Shown here one piece after another: positions 42,870 to 52,855 of a stretch of 64,000 nucleotides of DNA. The notes below the pieces were generated by a model. It ran no database searches. It worked only from the letters and a program-made list of their open reading frames with translations, and was not told the DNA's origin. Within the stretch, counting starts at the first letter, position 1, and every line of letters starts with the position of its first letter. Source of the DNA: Lentisphaerota bacterium (GTDB lineage: Bacteria; Verrucomicrobiota; Lentisphaeria; Victivallales; Victivallaceae); the NCBI GenBank assembly GCA_015061725.1, contig SUVX01000002.1, forward strand, positions 1-64,000. Direction: 5' to 3'. The translations under genes were made by a program, and so were the position numbers.

Positions 42870-44999
42870 ATGAAATATCTCTTTTTAATTCTGTTTTTTG
42901 CGGCTGTATCTCTTGCTGCGGCAGACTTTCCGCTTGTCCGGAACGGCAAAGCTGCAGCCGGAATAGAGATTGCAACAGAGCATCCTTTTTGCAAAGAAGC
43001 GGCAGAAGTTATCAAAAAGTACGTCAAACTGGTTTCCGGAGCAGAACTTTCCGACACAGGAGCCGCTCCGAAAATCGTTTTGAAAATAGAAAAAGGCAAA
43101 CTGGATATTGAGGGATTTTCTTATACGTTTCCACAAAAAAACGTCATGGTGATCACTGCCGGAGGCAAATGGGGTATCCGTTATGCCGCCGCCGATTTCT
43201 GCGAACGGTTCCTCGGCGTGCGTTTTCTCTATGCCGGTCCATACGGAGAATATCTGCCGCAAAAGAAAAATATCTCCGTGCCGGTAAAAAATTTCACTGA
43301 CGCACCGGTTTTTCTGAGCCGTTATCTGACAAACGGCAGAATCCACCCATCCCGGAAACGCTATCAGGATTGGACTGTCCTTTTACGCGGTGTTCCCATT
43401 TTCAGAGTCAATTATCACCACAATATCCACAAGATGTTCGACTCCGGAAAATACGGCAAGACACATCCGGAATTTTATCCTCTGCACAACGGCAAACGTT
43501 ATATTCCGCGTCCGGGAACAGAGGTTCACTGGCAGCCCTGCCTGACGGCTCCGGGGATTCTTGAAGAGACGGTCAGAATTGTTTGCAAAGCGTTTGAAAA
43601 AGATCAGGAACTTATCTGTTACTCCCTTGCCGCAACCGATGGTGCGGGGTTCTGCGAGTGTACCAACTGCCGCAAGTTTTATCCGCAGCCTGAGAAAATC
43701 AACAGTGCCGGACAACCGGACCGTTCAAGATATCTGATATCCTTTTACAACAAAGTTGCCGAACAGGTGGTGAAAAAATACCCTCATGCAAAATTCGGTT
43801 TCGGTGCCTACAATTTCTGCCAGGATCCCCCGGAGGGTATGAAACTTCATCCGGCACTGATTCCGGGCTTGACTTACGACCGTTACAACTGGATAAGTCC
43901 TCAACGCCGCAAAAATAATATGCTTCTCCATAAAAAATGGGCGGCAGTCAGTTCAGAAGTTGCCTGGTATGATTATTTTTACAACAACACCTATGTTCTG
44001 CCGCGCATTTATCCTCATCTGATTGAGGATATCATCAAAACCGGTTATGCAACAGGAGTCCGTCACTTTGACGCAGAATATTATACCATTGACGGATCTG
44101 AACTCGGAAAAATGTGGTGTGACGGTCCGACGGCATATTTGTATTATAAACTGCTTTGGAATCCCGCCCTCAAGGCAGATTTGCTGCTGGATGAGTGGTA
44201 TGTCTGCGCTGTCGGAAGAAAGGCCGCCCCCTATCTCAAAAAATATTTTGAAGAACTGGAAAACTTCTGGATGACCAAAGCATGGAAAACCAAATGGTTC
44301 TCAAGTCACAATTATAAAATTTATCTGCAATGGAACGACAAACGTTATATGGATTTGCTTGATAAAAATATGCTTGACCGCTGTACTCAATATCTGGATA
44401 AAATGTGTGAACTCAGCAATCACAAAGAAAGAGCCGCTTATTTAAGAGCCGGTTTCCTCAAACGCCGTGTTCAGATTTTGTATCATTTGAATTCCGGAAA
44501 AATCAAAGATTATCCGGAATCCGCTTTCAACAGGGAAATCTACACCTGTAATTTTGATATGCCGGACAGCGAAAAAGGCTGGCGGGTCTGGAAATACCGT
44601 CCCAGTAATGACAAAGCAGAAATCGTTCCCGTCAAAGGACAGGGCAGAGCCTGCCGCCTGACACTTCTACCCAAGGGCAATGAAATCGCTCTTGAAAGAA
44701 TCATAAAAATTGACAATCCCGAAGATTTGCTTATAAAAGTGCGTTTCCGCTGTGAAAACACGGATAATAACGCCTATCCCTACATCAGCGCAGAGTGGTG
44801 TCAGGATGCTGAAGGCCGCGGCGGAGCAAGCGTGTATTACACACATGCCGCCGGAAATCACAGTAGAAACGGATGGGTCTTAAAATGCCGTCTGCCCGCT
44901 TATCCGGGCAAAACAGGATATCTGCGCATAAGACTGCGGGGAACCCGCAGCAGCAGGGGATTCATTTATTTTGATGATCTTAAAATTTTATCACGTTGA
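42870..44999 (+). CDS. Exported DUF4838 glycosidase-like protein 2
   Basis: A 709-residue protein with a signal peptide (YLFLILFFAAVSLAAA). The N-terminal alpha-glucuronidase-like domain includes RYAAADFCERFLGVRFLYAG. DUF4838 has the cysteine motif CECTNC (about residue 262), and a C-terminal CBM-like domain ends GFIYFDDLKILSR. It is a close tandem paralogue of the next gene, which has exactly the same length and long stretches of identity (for example KIEKGKLDIEGFSYTFPQKN). It forms an operon with prepilin D. Family links point to uronic-acid- or amino-sugar-containing glycans, without proven activity. Confidence 0.85.
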   Translation: MKYLFLILFFAAVSLAAADFPLVRNGKAAAGIEIATEHPFCKEAAEVIKKYVKLVSGAELSDTGAAPKIVLKIEKGKLDIEGFSYTFPQKNVMVITAGGKWGIRYAAADFCERFLGVRFLYAGPYGEYLPQKKNISVPVKNFTDAPVFLSRYLTNGRIHPSRKRYQDWTVLLRGVPIFRVNYHHNIHKMFDSGKYGKTHPEFYPLHNGKRYIPRPGTEVHWQPCLTAPGILEETVRIVCKAFEKDQELICYSLAATDGAGFCECTNCRKFYPQPEKINSAGQPDRSRYLISFYNKVAEQVVKKYPHAKFGFGAYNFCQDPPEGMKLHPALIPGLTYDRYNWISPQRRKNNMLLHKKWAAVSSEVAWYDYFYNNTYVLPRIYPHLIEDIIKTGYATGVRHFDAEYYTIDGSELGKMWCDGPTAYLYYKLLWNPALKADLLLDEWYVCAVGRKAAPYLKKYFEELENFWMTKAWKTKWFSSHNYKIYLQWNDKRYMDLLDKNMLDRCTQYLDKMCELSNHKERAAYLRAGFLKRRVQILYHLNSGKIKDYPESAFNREIYTCNFDMPDSEKGWRVWKYRPSNDKAEIVPVKGQGRACRLTLLPKGNEIALERIIKIDNPEDLLIKVRFRCENTDNNAYPYISAEWCQDAEGRGGASVYYTHAAGNHSRNGWVLKCRLPAYPGKTGYLRIRLRGTRSSRGFIYFDDLKILSR

Positions 45000-45022
45000 A
45001 ATAGAATAAGGAGAAAGTGAGA

Positions 45023-47152
45023 ATGAAAAAATTCCTCGTACTGTTTGTATGCAGTATTTCACTGGCGTTTCACGCTTCCGGTTTTACCGTTGTCAAAAAC
45101 GGTAAAGCTGTTGCCGGCATAGAACCTGCCGCAAATGCTGACTGCCGTGCGGCTGCGGAAACAATCAGAAAATATATCAAACTGGTTTCCGGAGCAGATA
45201 TCAAAAACACAAAATCCGCCCCGAAAATCATCTTAAAAATAGAAAAGGGCAAACTGGATATTGAAGGATTTTCTTACACGTTCCCCCAAAAGAATGTCAT
45301 GGCAATTACTGCCGGAGGCAAATGGGGTATCCGTTATGCCGCCGCCGATTTCTGTGAACGTTTCCTCGGTGTGCGTTTTCTCTATGCCGGTCCCCACGGA
45401 GAATATCTGCCGAAAAAGAAAGATATCGTCATCCCGGCAAAAAAACTTTACGACTTTCCCAAATATCTGACCCGCTGTATCACCAACGGCAGACTTCACC
45501 ACACCCGCAAAGTCTATCAGGACTGGGCAGCCCTTTTGCGCGGCGTTGAACCGTACAGAGTCAACTGCCATCATAATTTGAGCAATATGTTTTCCTCAAA
45601 GATTTACGGAAAAACCCATCCTGATTTTTATCCTGTTCTGGATGGCAAACGCTATATTCCGCCGGCAAACTCCCACGTTCACTGGCAGCCTTGCCTGACC
45701 GCTCCCGGTATCGTGGATGAAGCTGTAAAAATCGTCTGCCGGGCTTTTGAAAAAAATCCGGAACTGATCTGTTACCCTCTGGGCGTCACCGACGGCAACG
45801 GCTATTGTGAATGTGAAAATTGCCGCAAATTGTATCCTCCTGCCGAAAGAAAAAACAGTTCCGGACGCCCGGACCTCTCAAAATATTTTGTCACCTTTTA
45901 CAACAAAGTCGCAGAAAAAGTCGTTCAAAAGTATCCCCATGCGAAAATGGGATTCCTCGCTTACAGCAGTTGCCAGGATGCGCCGGAGGGTATCAAACTG
46001 CATCCGGCATTGATTCCGGGCTTGACTTATGACCGTTTCAGCTGGGTCGATCCCGCCCGTAAAGCATTCTATCTCAAACGCAATGAAAAATGGAGCCGCA
46101 TTTCATCTGAAATGATGTGGTATGATTACTTTTACAACAACCGTTATGTTCTGCCCCGCATTTATCCGCATCTGACGGCTGAAATCATCAAGACCGGATA
46201 CAAGCAGGGCGTCCGTCACATGTTCGCCGAATATTTCACCATTGACGGCACAGAATTGGGCAAGATGCGCTGCGACGGCCCTTCTCCTTATATTGCATTC
46301 AAACTTCTTTGGAATCCTGAACTTGATGTGGATCAACTGCTGGAAGAGTGGTATATCTGCGCCGTCGGCAGAAAAGCCGCCCCCTATCTCAAAAAATATT
46401 TTGAGGAACTGGAAAATTTCTGGATGAACAAAGCATGGAAAACCAAATGGTTCACAAATCATAATTACAAAATTTATCTGCAATGGAACGACAACTCTTA
46501 CGTCAGTGCCATTGAGCCTGCCATGCTTGAACGCTGCAAAGCCTATCTGGATAAGATGTGCGCTCTTGCCGACCATAAAAAACGGGCGGAGTATCTGCGC
46601 GAAGGGTTCCTTGCCCGCAAGGGACAGCTGGAATACCAGATGAATACCGAAAAGTTTAAAAAAATGCCGGAATCAGTTTTTAACAAAGTCATTTACAAAA
46701 CGGATTTTGAAACCCCCGAAAGCCGCAAAGGCTGGTATATGTGGCAGCATCGTCAGAGTATCAACAAAGCAGAAATCGTTCCCGCCGGAAAAATGGGAAT
46801 GGCATGCCGTCTGACCATGCATCCCCGCACCAGCGAAGTCGGTCTGGAACACGTTATTAAAATTGATAATCCGAAAGATTTGCTGTTCAAAGTGCGTTTC
46901 CGCTGTGAAAAAGTTTCTCCGGAAGCATATCCTTACATCAGCGTGGAATGGTGCCCCGAACCGGATACTTTCGGAACCAACCTGATTTATTATGCACAAG
47001 CTGCCGGAAACAGGAGCGAAAACGGTTGGGTTCTAACCTGCCGTCTTCAGGCGTATCCGCATAAAACCGGTTATCTGAGAATCCGCCTGCGCGGTGCCAG
47101 AAACTCCAAAGGATACATTTATTTTGATGATCTTGAGGTGCGTTCAAGGTAA
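45023..47152 (+). CDS. Exported DUF4838 glycosidase-like protein 3
   Basis: A 709-residue tandem paralogue of the preceding gene. The signal peptide is KKFLVLFVCSISLAFHASG. The N-terminal domain is nearly unchanged (RYAAADFCERFLGVRFLYAG), with CECENC at about 262 and the C-terminal YIYFDDLEVRSR. I chose the ATG at 45023 (GGAG upstream); a GTG at 45017 is in frame. Differences from its neighbour concentrate in the DUF4838 barrel and CBM region, for example FAEYFTIDGTELGKMRCDG against FDAEYYTIDGSELGKMWCDG, suggesting divergence in substrate detail after a recent duplication. Confidence 0.85.
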   Translation: MKKFLVLFVCSISLAFHASGFTVVKNGKAVAGIEPAANADCRAAAETIRKYIKLVSGADIKNTKSAPKIILKIEKGKLDIEGFSYTFPQKNVMAITAGGKWGIRYAAADFCERFLGVRFLYAGPHGEYLPKKKDIVIPAKKLYDFPKYLTRCITNGRLHHTRKVYQDWAALLRGVEPYRVNCHHNLSNMFSSKIYGKTHPDFYPVLDGKRYIPPANSHVHWQPCLTAPGIVDEAVKIVCRAFEKNPELICYPLGVTDGNGYCECENCRKLYPPAERKNSSGRPDLSKYFVTFYNKVAEKVVQKYPHAKMGFLAYSSCQDAPEGIKLHPALIPGLTYDRFSWVDPARKAFYLKRNEKWSRISSEMMWYDYFYNNRYVLPRIYPHLTAEIIKTGYKQGVRHMFAEYFTIDGTELGKMRCDGPSPYIAFKLLWNPELDVDQLLEEWYICAVGRKAAPYLKKYFEELENFWMNKAWKTKWFTNHNYKIYLQWNDNSYVSAIEPAMLERCKAYLDKMCALADHKKRAEYLREGFLARKGQLEYQMNTEKFKKMPESVFNKVIYKTDFETPESRKGWYMWQHRQSINKAEIVPAGKMGMACRLTMHPRTSEVGLEHVIKIDNPKDLLFKVRFRCEKVSPEAYPYISVEWCPEPDTFGTNLIYYAQAAGNRSENGWVLTCRLQAYPHKTGYLRIRLRGARNSKGYIYFDDLEVRSR

Positions 47153-47166
47153 CAGGAAAGTAAAAA

Positions 47167-49515
47167 ATGCAAAAATTTGCTGTCATTTTTCTGATTATCC
47201 TGCAGTGTCTGCAAGTTGCGGCATGGACGATTATCGTCCCTGAAAAAGCAGAACCGTCCACGATGTATGCGGCAGAAGAACTTCAGGTGTTCCTTGAAAA
47301 ATCCCTGAAGCGTTCCATTAAAATCTGCCGCGAAACGGAGAATGTTTCCGGCAGAAAAATTTATGTCGGCAGCACCCTTTTTGCCCGCAGTTCAGGAGTT
47401 GATACAGCAAAATACGGAAAAGAGGAATCTTTAATAAAAAAACTCGGCGAGCATTTGCTCATCTGCGGCGGTGCCCCCCGGGGAACGCTTTACGGCGTAT
47501 ATGAATTTCTTGAGCGTTTTGTATCCGTCAGCTGGCTGGACTGGCAGACTACAATCATTCCGCAATACAAAGAACTTCCTCTGCCGGAAAAAATCAGTCT
47601 GCGTTTTACGCCCTCTTTTTCCAGACGGGGAATCTTTGTGCTGAATGCAAGCACCCGGGGCGGTCAGTTTTTTGAGCAGAATCTCAATTTCCGCAGCCGT
47701 ATGCGCGAAAATGTTTTCTGGCAGGAAAATATCTCTGAAAAAGAAAAAGCAGTCCGGGGAATTGATACGGTGTTCGGGCGTCCCGCACCTCTTAATACAC
47801 TCTACTACTACATCAGGGAGTGGCCCCGTGAGGGCGTTGAAAAATCTTTAAGTCTGGATAAGAGCGGTAAACGTCTGCGTCCTGTTGGCTTTTACGGTCC
47901 GGGACACGTTTGTTTTTCTGATTCCGGGGCCCGTAAAAGATTTTCAGAACAGCTTAAAGGTTACATCGCCCGGGACAGAAAAGAAAATCCCGGCAGTTTC
48001 CCCGCCTTTTACAATCTTTCAATCAACGATACAGCAAACGGCTATTGTGTCTGCAAAGGCTGTACTGCTCTCACAAAAAAATACGGAGCGCACTCAGGAG
48101 CCATGCTGGATTTTGTCAATCATGTTGCAAAAGAAGCAGCCAAAATCTATCCTGATATCAAAATCCAGACATCCGCCTATCTCTTTACCGAAAAACCGCC
48201 TGTCGGTATAAAGCCGCTGAAAAATGTATATGTCCGGATGTCTCCCATTGACACGCTGCTGGGCGGACGGACCCAAACAATGCTGTCCATTGAACATCCT
48301 GCCAACAAACAGGTGAAAGAAATGATTCAGAAATGGAGCCGTCTCGGAACCATTCATATCTGGAACTATTGGGTGAATTTCGGACGTTATTACTCCAATG
48401 CCTGTATCGTCAATGTGGAAACCATCTGTAAAAATCTGCAGTTCTACAAGAAACACGGAGCAGATTACATCTTTTCTGAGTGTGAATTTCCGGACACTGC
48501 TTCATTTCATCCCCTGCGGGTTTATGTGGGTTATCAGATGCAGCGGGATATTTCTCAGCAGCCCGATGCTCTGCTGGATAAATTTTTCAACGGATATTAC
48601 GGTCCTGCGGCAAAAACCATGCGGAAACTGTATGATTATATCTGCACCCGCCAGAAAGAACATGCAAATTTAAGCGTCCGCGGAGTGGAGCAGCTCAATT
48701 ATGCAGATCGGGATTTTTTCCGTAATTCAGAGCGTTTTCTTGCGGAGGCTGAAAAACTTGCCGGAACAGATAAAAATCTGCTTCTGCATATTGCTTTTGA
48801 GCGGATTCCGCTTGACTGCGCCCGGCTTGCCCTGCGCGACAACTGGTCTCCTGAAAAAAATCTGCCGCCGCGTCAGGCTGTCCTGAACCGCCTGACGGAA
48901 AACTGGCCCCGCAGTATACGTTACTGGCACGGAGAAAATAAAATCAGCCGTGCTGAACTCCGGACCATCCGAACCAGACTGGCAGAGTTTGCCGACCTGA
49001 AATTCGGTGCAAAGTATCCCCTGCCCGACGGAATGGATAAACGCCGTGTCATTGAAATCACTTCAGAGAAATTCAGAGTTCTGCCCGAACTTGTCAAATA
49101 CAGTTTAAAACTCGTTGATGACAAAGATTCCTGCACAGGAAAAGCCCTGAAACTCGGAAAACATCCTCTCAAAAATGCTCACGCCAGAAGATTTGAATGC
49201 GGCATCCGCAGCCGTTTTCTCAAAAAAGATCTGCTGAAATTCAGCAAGCCCGTCAAAAAGGATGAAAAATATCACCTTTATCACCTCGGACGTTTTACCG
49301 CAACGCCGCAAACACTTCTCTGGCTTCATTGGACCTGGGCTATGCAGCACGATCTCTCGCCCGTCTACCGGCAGGGCAAAGAAAATACTTATGATATTTA
49401 TGTCTCGCTTAAATTCTGCGGTCCGGCTTATTCGCCGGAATCGAAACAGGAAAATGCGTTTTTTATGGACCGCATATTGCTGGTCTTATCATCAAACCAA
49501 CAGGTAAAAAAATGA
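47167..49515 (+). CDS. Exported DUF4838 glycosidase-like protein 4
   Basis: A 782-residue protein with a signal peptide (FAVIFLIILQCLQVAAW). It is the most divergent of the three tandem copies. The N-terminal domain reads GTLYGVYEFLERFVSVSWLDW, the DUF4838 cysteine motif is CVCKGC (about 292), and the C-terminal region (about 620-780) is a basic beta-rich domain without the YFDD ending of the other two. AGGAAAG precedes the ATG, 14 bases after the preceding stop. Its stop overlaps the amidohydrolase start (ATGA), so it is coupled to the intracellular genes that follow. Confidence 0.8.
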   Translation: MQKFAVIFLIILQCLQVAAWTIIVPEKAEPSTMYAAEELQVFLEKSLKRSIKICRETENVSGRKIYVGSTLFARSSGVDTAKYGKEESLIKKLGEHLLICGGAPRGTLYGVYEFLERFVSVSWLDWQTTIIPQYKELPLPEKISLRFTPSFSRRGIFVLNASTRGGQFFEQNLNFRSRMRENVFWQENISEKEKAVRGIDTVFGRPAPLNTLYYYIREWPREGVEKSLSLDKSGKRLRPVGFYGPGHVCFSDSGARKRFSEQLKGYIARDRKENPGSFPAFYNLSINDTANGYCVCKGCTALTKKYGAHSGAMLDFVNHVAKEAAKIYPDIKIQTSAYLFTEKPPVGIKPLKNVYVRMSPIDTLLGGRTQTMLSIEHPANKQVKEMIQKWSRLGTIHIWNYWVNFGRYYSNACIVNVETICKNLQFYKKHGADYIFSECEFPDTASFHPLRVYVGYQMQRDISQQPDALLDKFFNGYYGPAAKTMRKLYDYICTRQKEHANLSVRGVEQLNYADRDFFRNSERFLAEAEKLAGTDKNLLLHIAFERIPLDCARLALRDNWSPEKNLPPRQAVLNRLTENWPRSIRYWHGENKISRAELRTIRTRLAEFADLKFGAKYPLPDGMDKRRVIEITSEKFRVLPELVKYSLKLVDDKDSCTGKALKLGKHPLKNAHARRFECGIRSRFLKKDLLKFSKPVKKDEKYHLYHLGRFTATPQTLLWLHWTWAMQHDLSPVYRQGKENTYDIYVSLKFCGPAYSPESKQENAFFMDRILLVLSSNQQVKK

Positions 49516-50297
49516 TTGCAAATCCCCTTGACTACGAAATCATTGACGCCCACACTCATCCCTTTCTGGATTTTAAAATGGGCTGTATCGGTCCATACGG
49601 CAAACCCGAAACAATGGAAGAGTTTGACTTTGAAATGCACAAAGTCGGCATCGGCCGCTATGCCGGGGCGCCGCTTGTCAAAAAGAAAATTTCTGATTTC
49701 AAAGATGTCATTTCCGTTAATGAAGATGCGTTGAAAATCCGTGACAAATATCCCTGTTACATTCCGGGTATCCACGTTCACGGTGCGTTTCCGCAGGAAT
49801 CATGCGAACTTCTGCATAAAATGTATCAGAATGAAGAGATCCGTTACATCGGTGAACTTGTCCCCTACATCATGGATACCGGCGCATTTGATTCTCCCGG
49901 CATGCTCACCATTTTTAAAGAGGCGGGCAAACTCGGCATGACTGTCAATCTCCACGGCGGCACCCCCGCTGAAGCAGATGCCATGCTTGAAAATGCCCCC
50001 GGATTGAACATCATTCTGGCTCATCCCGGAGAACCTGCCAATGCCAAACCGCGCTTTGAATATGTCAAAACCTCTCCGCGTCTTCATATTGATATATCCG
50101 CTCACGGTCCCTTCCGCTGGAACATGATCCGATATGCCATCGACTGCTGCGGTGTGGAAAAAATCATTTTCGGTTCAGATATGCCCACATGCAGCGCCGG
50201 CATGTTCCTTTACAGCGTGATGACCGAAAATCTCTCTGAAGATGAAAGAAAACTCATCCTCGCAGGCAACTTTAAGCGCTTACTGGGAATAAAATGA
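49512..50297 (+). CDS. Amidohydrolase-2 family metal-dependent hydrolase
   Basis: A 261-residue TIM-barrel hydrolase/decarboxylase-like protein. IDAHTHPF (about residues 11-18) supplies the HxH ligands. VNLHGGTP and NIILAHPGEP supply further histidines, and KIIFGSDMPTCSAG the C-terminal Asp. The C-terminal LAGNFKRLLGI is the usual family end. No signal peptide is present. Its ATG overlaps the stop of the DUF4838 gene. Family members act on lactones, aromatic acids or uronate-like compounds; the substrate is unknown. A 126-base gap with its own promoter separates it from the aminotransferase. Confidence 0.9.
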   Translation: MIANPLDYEIIDAHTHPFLDFKMGCIGPYGKPETMEEFDFEMHKVGIGRYAGAPLVKKKISDFKDVISVNEDALKIRDKYPCYIPGIHVHGAFPQESCELLHKMYQNEEIRYIGELVPYIMDTGAFDSPGMLTIFKEAGKLGMTVNLHGGTPAEADAMLENAPGLNIILAHPGEPANAKPRFEYVKTSPRLHIDISAHGPFRWNMIRYAIDCCGVEKIIFGSDMPTCSAGMFLYSVMTENLSEDERKLILAGNFKRLLGIK

Positions 50298-50338
50298 ACA
50301 AATAAATCACAAAAAAAGATTAATAAATGCACAGTTGC

Positions 50339-50367
50339 TTGAAAAAATCATTTTATGATGTTATATT
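50339..50367 (+). promoter_or_regulatory. Promoter candidate upstream of the aminotransferase
   Basis: TTGAAA, 17 bases, TATATT. A 5-bp inverted repeat (ATCAT..ATGAT) lies in the spacer. It could give the aminotransferase-dehydrogenase pair its own transcription start. Confidence 0.5.
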
Positions 50368-50423
50368 TAATAAGAAATGAAACAAAAACACTATAAATCT
50401 CTAAAAAAAGGATTTTTCTGATT

Positions 50424-51749
50424 ATGGACAAACTGCTTGAAAAAATTTACGGCATGAATCCCAAGGAACTGGAAGAGTGCGCGGCACATCTGACTCTGGG
50501 CGGGGGAACCCGCGGAGGTCCGGTTCTGGATCACGGCAAAGGCGTGCGCGTGTGGGATATCCACGGCAAAGATTATATTGACTGCACCAGTCAGAGCTGG
50601 GCACTGCTGCTGGGTTACTGCAACGATGAAATCAACCGTATCATCCGCGAACACTCAACAAGCATGACCCACATCCATCAGGGCTTTGACAACAAGATGC
50701 GTTTTTATCTTGCCCGGGAACTTGCCCGCAGAGCCCCCGAAGGCATGAACAGAGTCTCTTTCACCGTCGGCGGCGGTCCTGCAATTGAAGCGGCAATGAA
50801 GATTGCGTTCAAAAATGTTCAGCCCTCCCGTGATTTCGTGACGCTCTTTGACAGTTATCACGGCTCAACGCTCGGTTCCATGGGCGCATCCTGGATTTCC
50901 ACCAAATCCACCGGTAAATTTTTCGGAGGCAGCCGTTTTCTGCCGCTGACCCGTTCCTTCATCCGTATCCCCAACCCCGTGACCTACCGCAATCCGCTGG
51001 GCGTGGATACTGAGGAATACATTGATATCTGTCTTAAAATGACCCGTGAAATCTTCCAGCGCGGCATTGCAGGAAAACCCGCAGGTGTCATCGTTGAACC
51101 TGTTCAGGCAAGTGCCGGACAGCTGATCCTGCCCAAGCGTTACTTGCAGGAACTGCGCGCGCTGTGCGATGAATTTGAAACATTGCTCATCTTTGATGAG
51201 ATCCAGACTTTCGGACGTATCGGAGAAACCTTTGCCGCAAATTATTTCGGCGTGACTCCGGATATCATCTGTCTGGGTAAATCCGTCGGTGCGGGACTTC
51301 CGCTTGCTGCGATCATCATTCACGACAAACTTGAGGGCTTTGCGCCTGACAGTGAAGAACTGCACACCTTTGCCAACCCGACTCTTTCCATGGCGTGCGC
51401 CGCCAAACAGCTTGAAATGTTTGACAACGGCGTTCTTGCCAACGGCAGAGAAATGGGTGCATACCTCGCAGCCGGATTGAGAAAAATCCAGGAAAAATAT
51501 CCGCAGATCGGCGATATCCGTCAGGTCGGTATGCATATCGGCGTTGAGTTTGCCGATGAGAAACTCAATCCGCTGACTGAAGAAGCCACCCGTGTCCGTA
51601 CCGTCGGATTCAAAAACGGTCTGATCCTCGGTACCGGCGGTGTCCGCAAAAACGTGCTTAAAGTCAAACCGCCCATGATCATCAATCAAACCGAAGCCGA
51701 TGAAGTGATCGGGAAATTTGAAGCTTCCGTCAAAGAGGTGTTCGGATGA
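50424..51749 (+). CDS. Class III PLP-dependent aminotransferase
   Basis: A 441-residue fold-type I aminotransferase of class III. FTVGGGPAIEAAMKIAF binds the phosphate, LLIFDEIQTFGRIG holds the PLP-contacting Asp, and CLGKSVGAGLPLAAI carries the Schiff-base Lys. Length and order fit omega-amino-acid or amino-sugar transaminases. It is followed by an SDR dehydrogenase whose ATG overlaps its stop. A transaminase and a dehydrogenase together suggest interconversion of a keto/amino or hydroxy intermediate. The substrate cannot be deduced. Confidence 0.92.
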   Translation: MDKLLEKIYGMNPKELEECAAHLTLGGGTRGGPVLDHGKGVRVWDIHGKDYIDCTSQSWALLLGYCNDEINRIIREHSTSMTHIHQGFDNKMRFYLARELARRAPEGMNRVSFTVGGGPAIEAAMKIAFKNVQPSRDFVTLFDSYHGSTLGSMGASWISTKSTGKFFGGSRFLPLTRSFIRIPNPVTYRNPLGVDTEEYIDICLKMTREIFQRGIAGKPAGVIVEPVQASAGQLILPKRYLQELRALCDEFETLLIFDEIQTFGRIGETFAANYFGVTPDIICLGKSVGAGLPLAAIIIHDKLEGFAPDSEELHTFANPTLSMACAAKQLEMFDNGVLANGREMGAYLAAGLRKIQEKYPQIGDIRQVGMHIGVEFADEKLNPLTEEATRVRTVGFKNGLILGTGGVRKNVLKVKPPMIINQTEADEVIGKFEASVKEVFG

Positions 51750-52516
51750 ACATCTCTCTTGCCGGAAAAAAAATCCTCATTATAGGCGGCGCCCGCGGTA
51801 TCGGCGCTCAGATCGTCCGTGACTGCGCCGCGTCAGGAGCCGTTGTTGCGTGGACCTATTTCAGCAGCAGCGGAGAAAAAGCAACTGAAGAACTTTCAAA
51901 GGAACTGGCTTCTTCCGGCAGAGAATTTCTCTCCTTTAAAGTTGACAGTACCGATGAACAGGGAACTCTTGAACTTTTTAATGAACTCCGGCAGAAATGG
52001 GGACGCATTGACGGACTTGTTTACAATGCCGGATTCACCTCTCCCAGAGATTTCTGCGATATCAGTTATCAGGAGTGGAAACGCGTTGTTGACATCAACC
52101 TCAACGGTGCTTTTCTGGCGGTGCGCGAAACTGTGCAGATGATGAAAGGTTCCGGCGGCGGCGCAATCGTCCTGATCGGTTCGGCGGCGATCACTTCCGG
52201 CGGCGGCGGACGGGCAGATTATGTTGCCGCCAAAGCCGGACTTGAAGGTCTCAACCGGGCTGTCACAAAATATTTTGCCAAAGACAAAATACGCTGCAAC
52301 ATCGTTCACCCCTCTCTGATTGAAACAGATCTGCTCTGTCAGCGTCATCCCGACCCCGGCAAGCGCAAAACTCTCGGCGAAAAAGAGGTCCCGCTCGGAC
52401 GGCTCGGACAGGTTGAGGATATTTCAAATGCCGCAATCTTTCTGCTGTCAGATCAGGCAGGCTACATCACCGCCCAAAGCATTTTAGTCGACGGCGGCCG
52501 CTCCTACTGCAAATAA
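51746..52516 (+). CDS. Short-chain dehydrogenase/reductase
   Basis: A 256-residue classical SDR. GGARGIGAQIV (about 12-22) is the nucleotide-binding TGxxxGIG-type motif, YNAGF the NAG motif, and IGSAAITSGGGGRADYVAAKAG holds the catalytic Ser, Tyr and Lys. TAQSILVDGG is the typical end. It acts as an NAD(P)-dependent oxidoreductase, probably on a sugar or acyl intermediate. It is translationally coupled to the aminotransferase (ATGA) and is the last gene before the second 97-bp hairpin repeat. Confidence 0.92.
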   Translation: MNISLAGKKILIIGGARGIGAQIVRDCAASGAVVAWTYFSSSGEKATEELSKELASSGREFLSFKVDSTDEQGTLELFNELRQKWGRIDGLVYNAGFTSPRDFCDISYQEWKRVVDINLNGAFLAVRETVQMMKGSGGGAIVLIGSAAITSGGGGRADYVAAKAGLEGLNRAVTKYFAKDKIRCNIVHPSLIETDLLCQRHPDPGKRKTLGEKEVPLGRLGQVEDISNAAIFLLSDQAGYITAQSILVDGGRSYCK

Positions 52517-52529
52517 CCGCGCTGTTCCC

Positions 52530-52626
52530 GATAAGGGTAGATGGTTCTTGGGGAAGGGGAAAACTTCTTTTCACGAGAAAAGAAGTTTTCCCCTTCCCCA
52601 AACCCCAACCCTTTTCAAGAAAAGCG
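52530..52626 (+). repeat. 97-bp hairpin repeat, copy 2
   Basis: The exact reverse complement of 18-114. It lies 13 bases past the SDR stop, with the same 25-bp stem and 4-base loop. Bases after it (CGAAGTATTTT) partly match those beyond copy 1 (CGGGGTATTTT). Confidence 0.85.
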
Positions 52627-52787
52627 AAGTATTTTATAAAGTAAAACAATACCCTACGGGTAATTATCTACCCGTATAGGGAACAGAGCCTTCAAAAAAA
52701 GCGGCGTATTTTGTTAAGAGATATTCAGAAGTTCAGTCAAACATCAACTTTTTTCTGCCCGTATACAGAACCGCACCTTTTGTAAAG
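52627..52787. other. Intergenic region with a second hairpin and short repeats
   Basis: Part of the 339-base gap between the SDR and DeoR genes. It holds an inverted repeat CCCTACGGGTA (52652-52662) with TACCCGTATAGGG (52669-52681), which has one bulged base, and a second GCGGCGTATTTTGTTAAG-like segment at about 52701-52718 resembling the sequence after the 97-bp repeat. I see no gene. Confidence 0.5.
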
Positions 52788-52815
52788 TTGCAAAAATGCA
52801 AAATCATGCTATAGT
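52788..52815 (+). promoter_or_regulatory. Promoter candidate for DeoR gene
   Basis: TTGCAA, 16 bases, TATAGT; it ends 40 bases before the ATG. Confidence 0.5.
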
Positions 52816-52855
52816 ATAAAAGAAGATTTTGAGCAAGTAACAGGGAGAAAAAACA

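Noticed and set aside
18..52626. A composite transposon bounded by the 97-bp inverted repeats
   Set aside because: No transposase, integrase or target duplication is visible, and both copies sit at gene ends like terminators; kept only as a possible inversion substrate.
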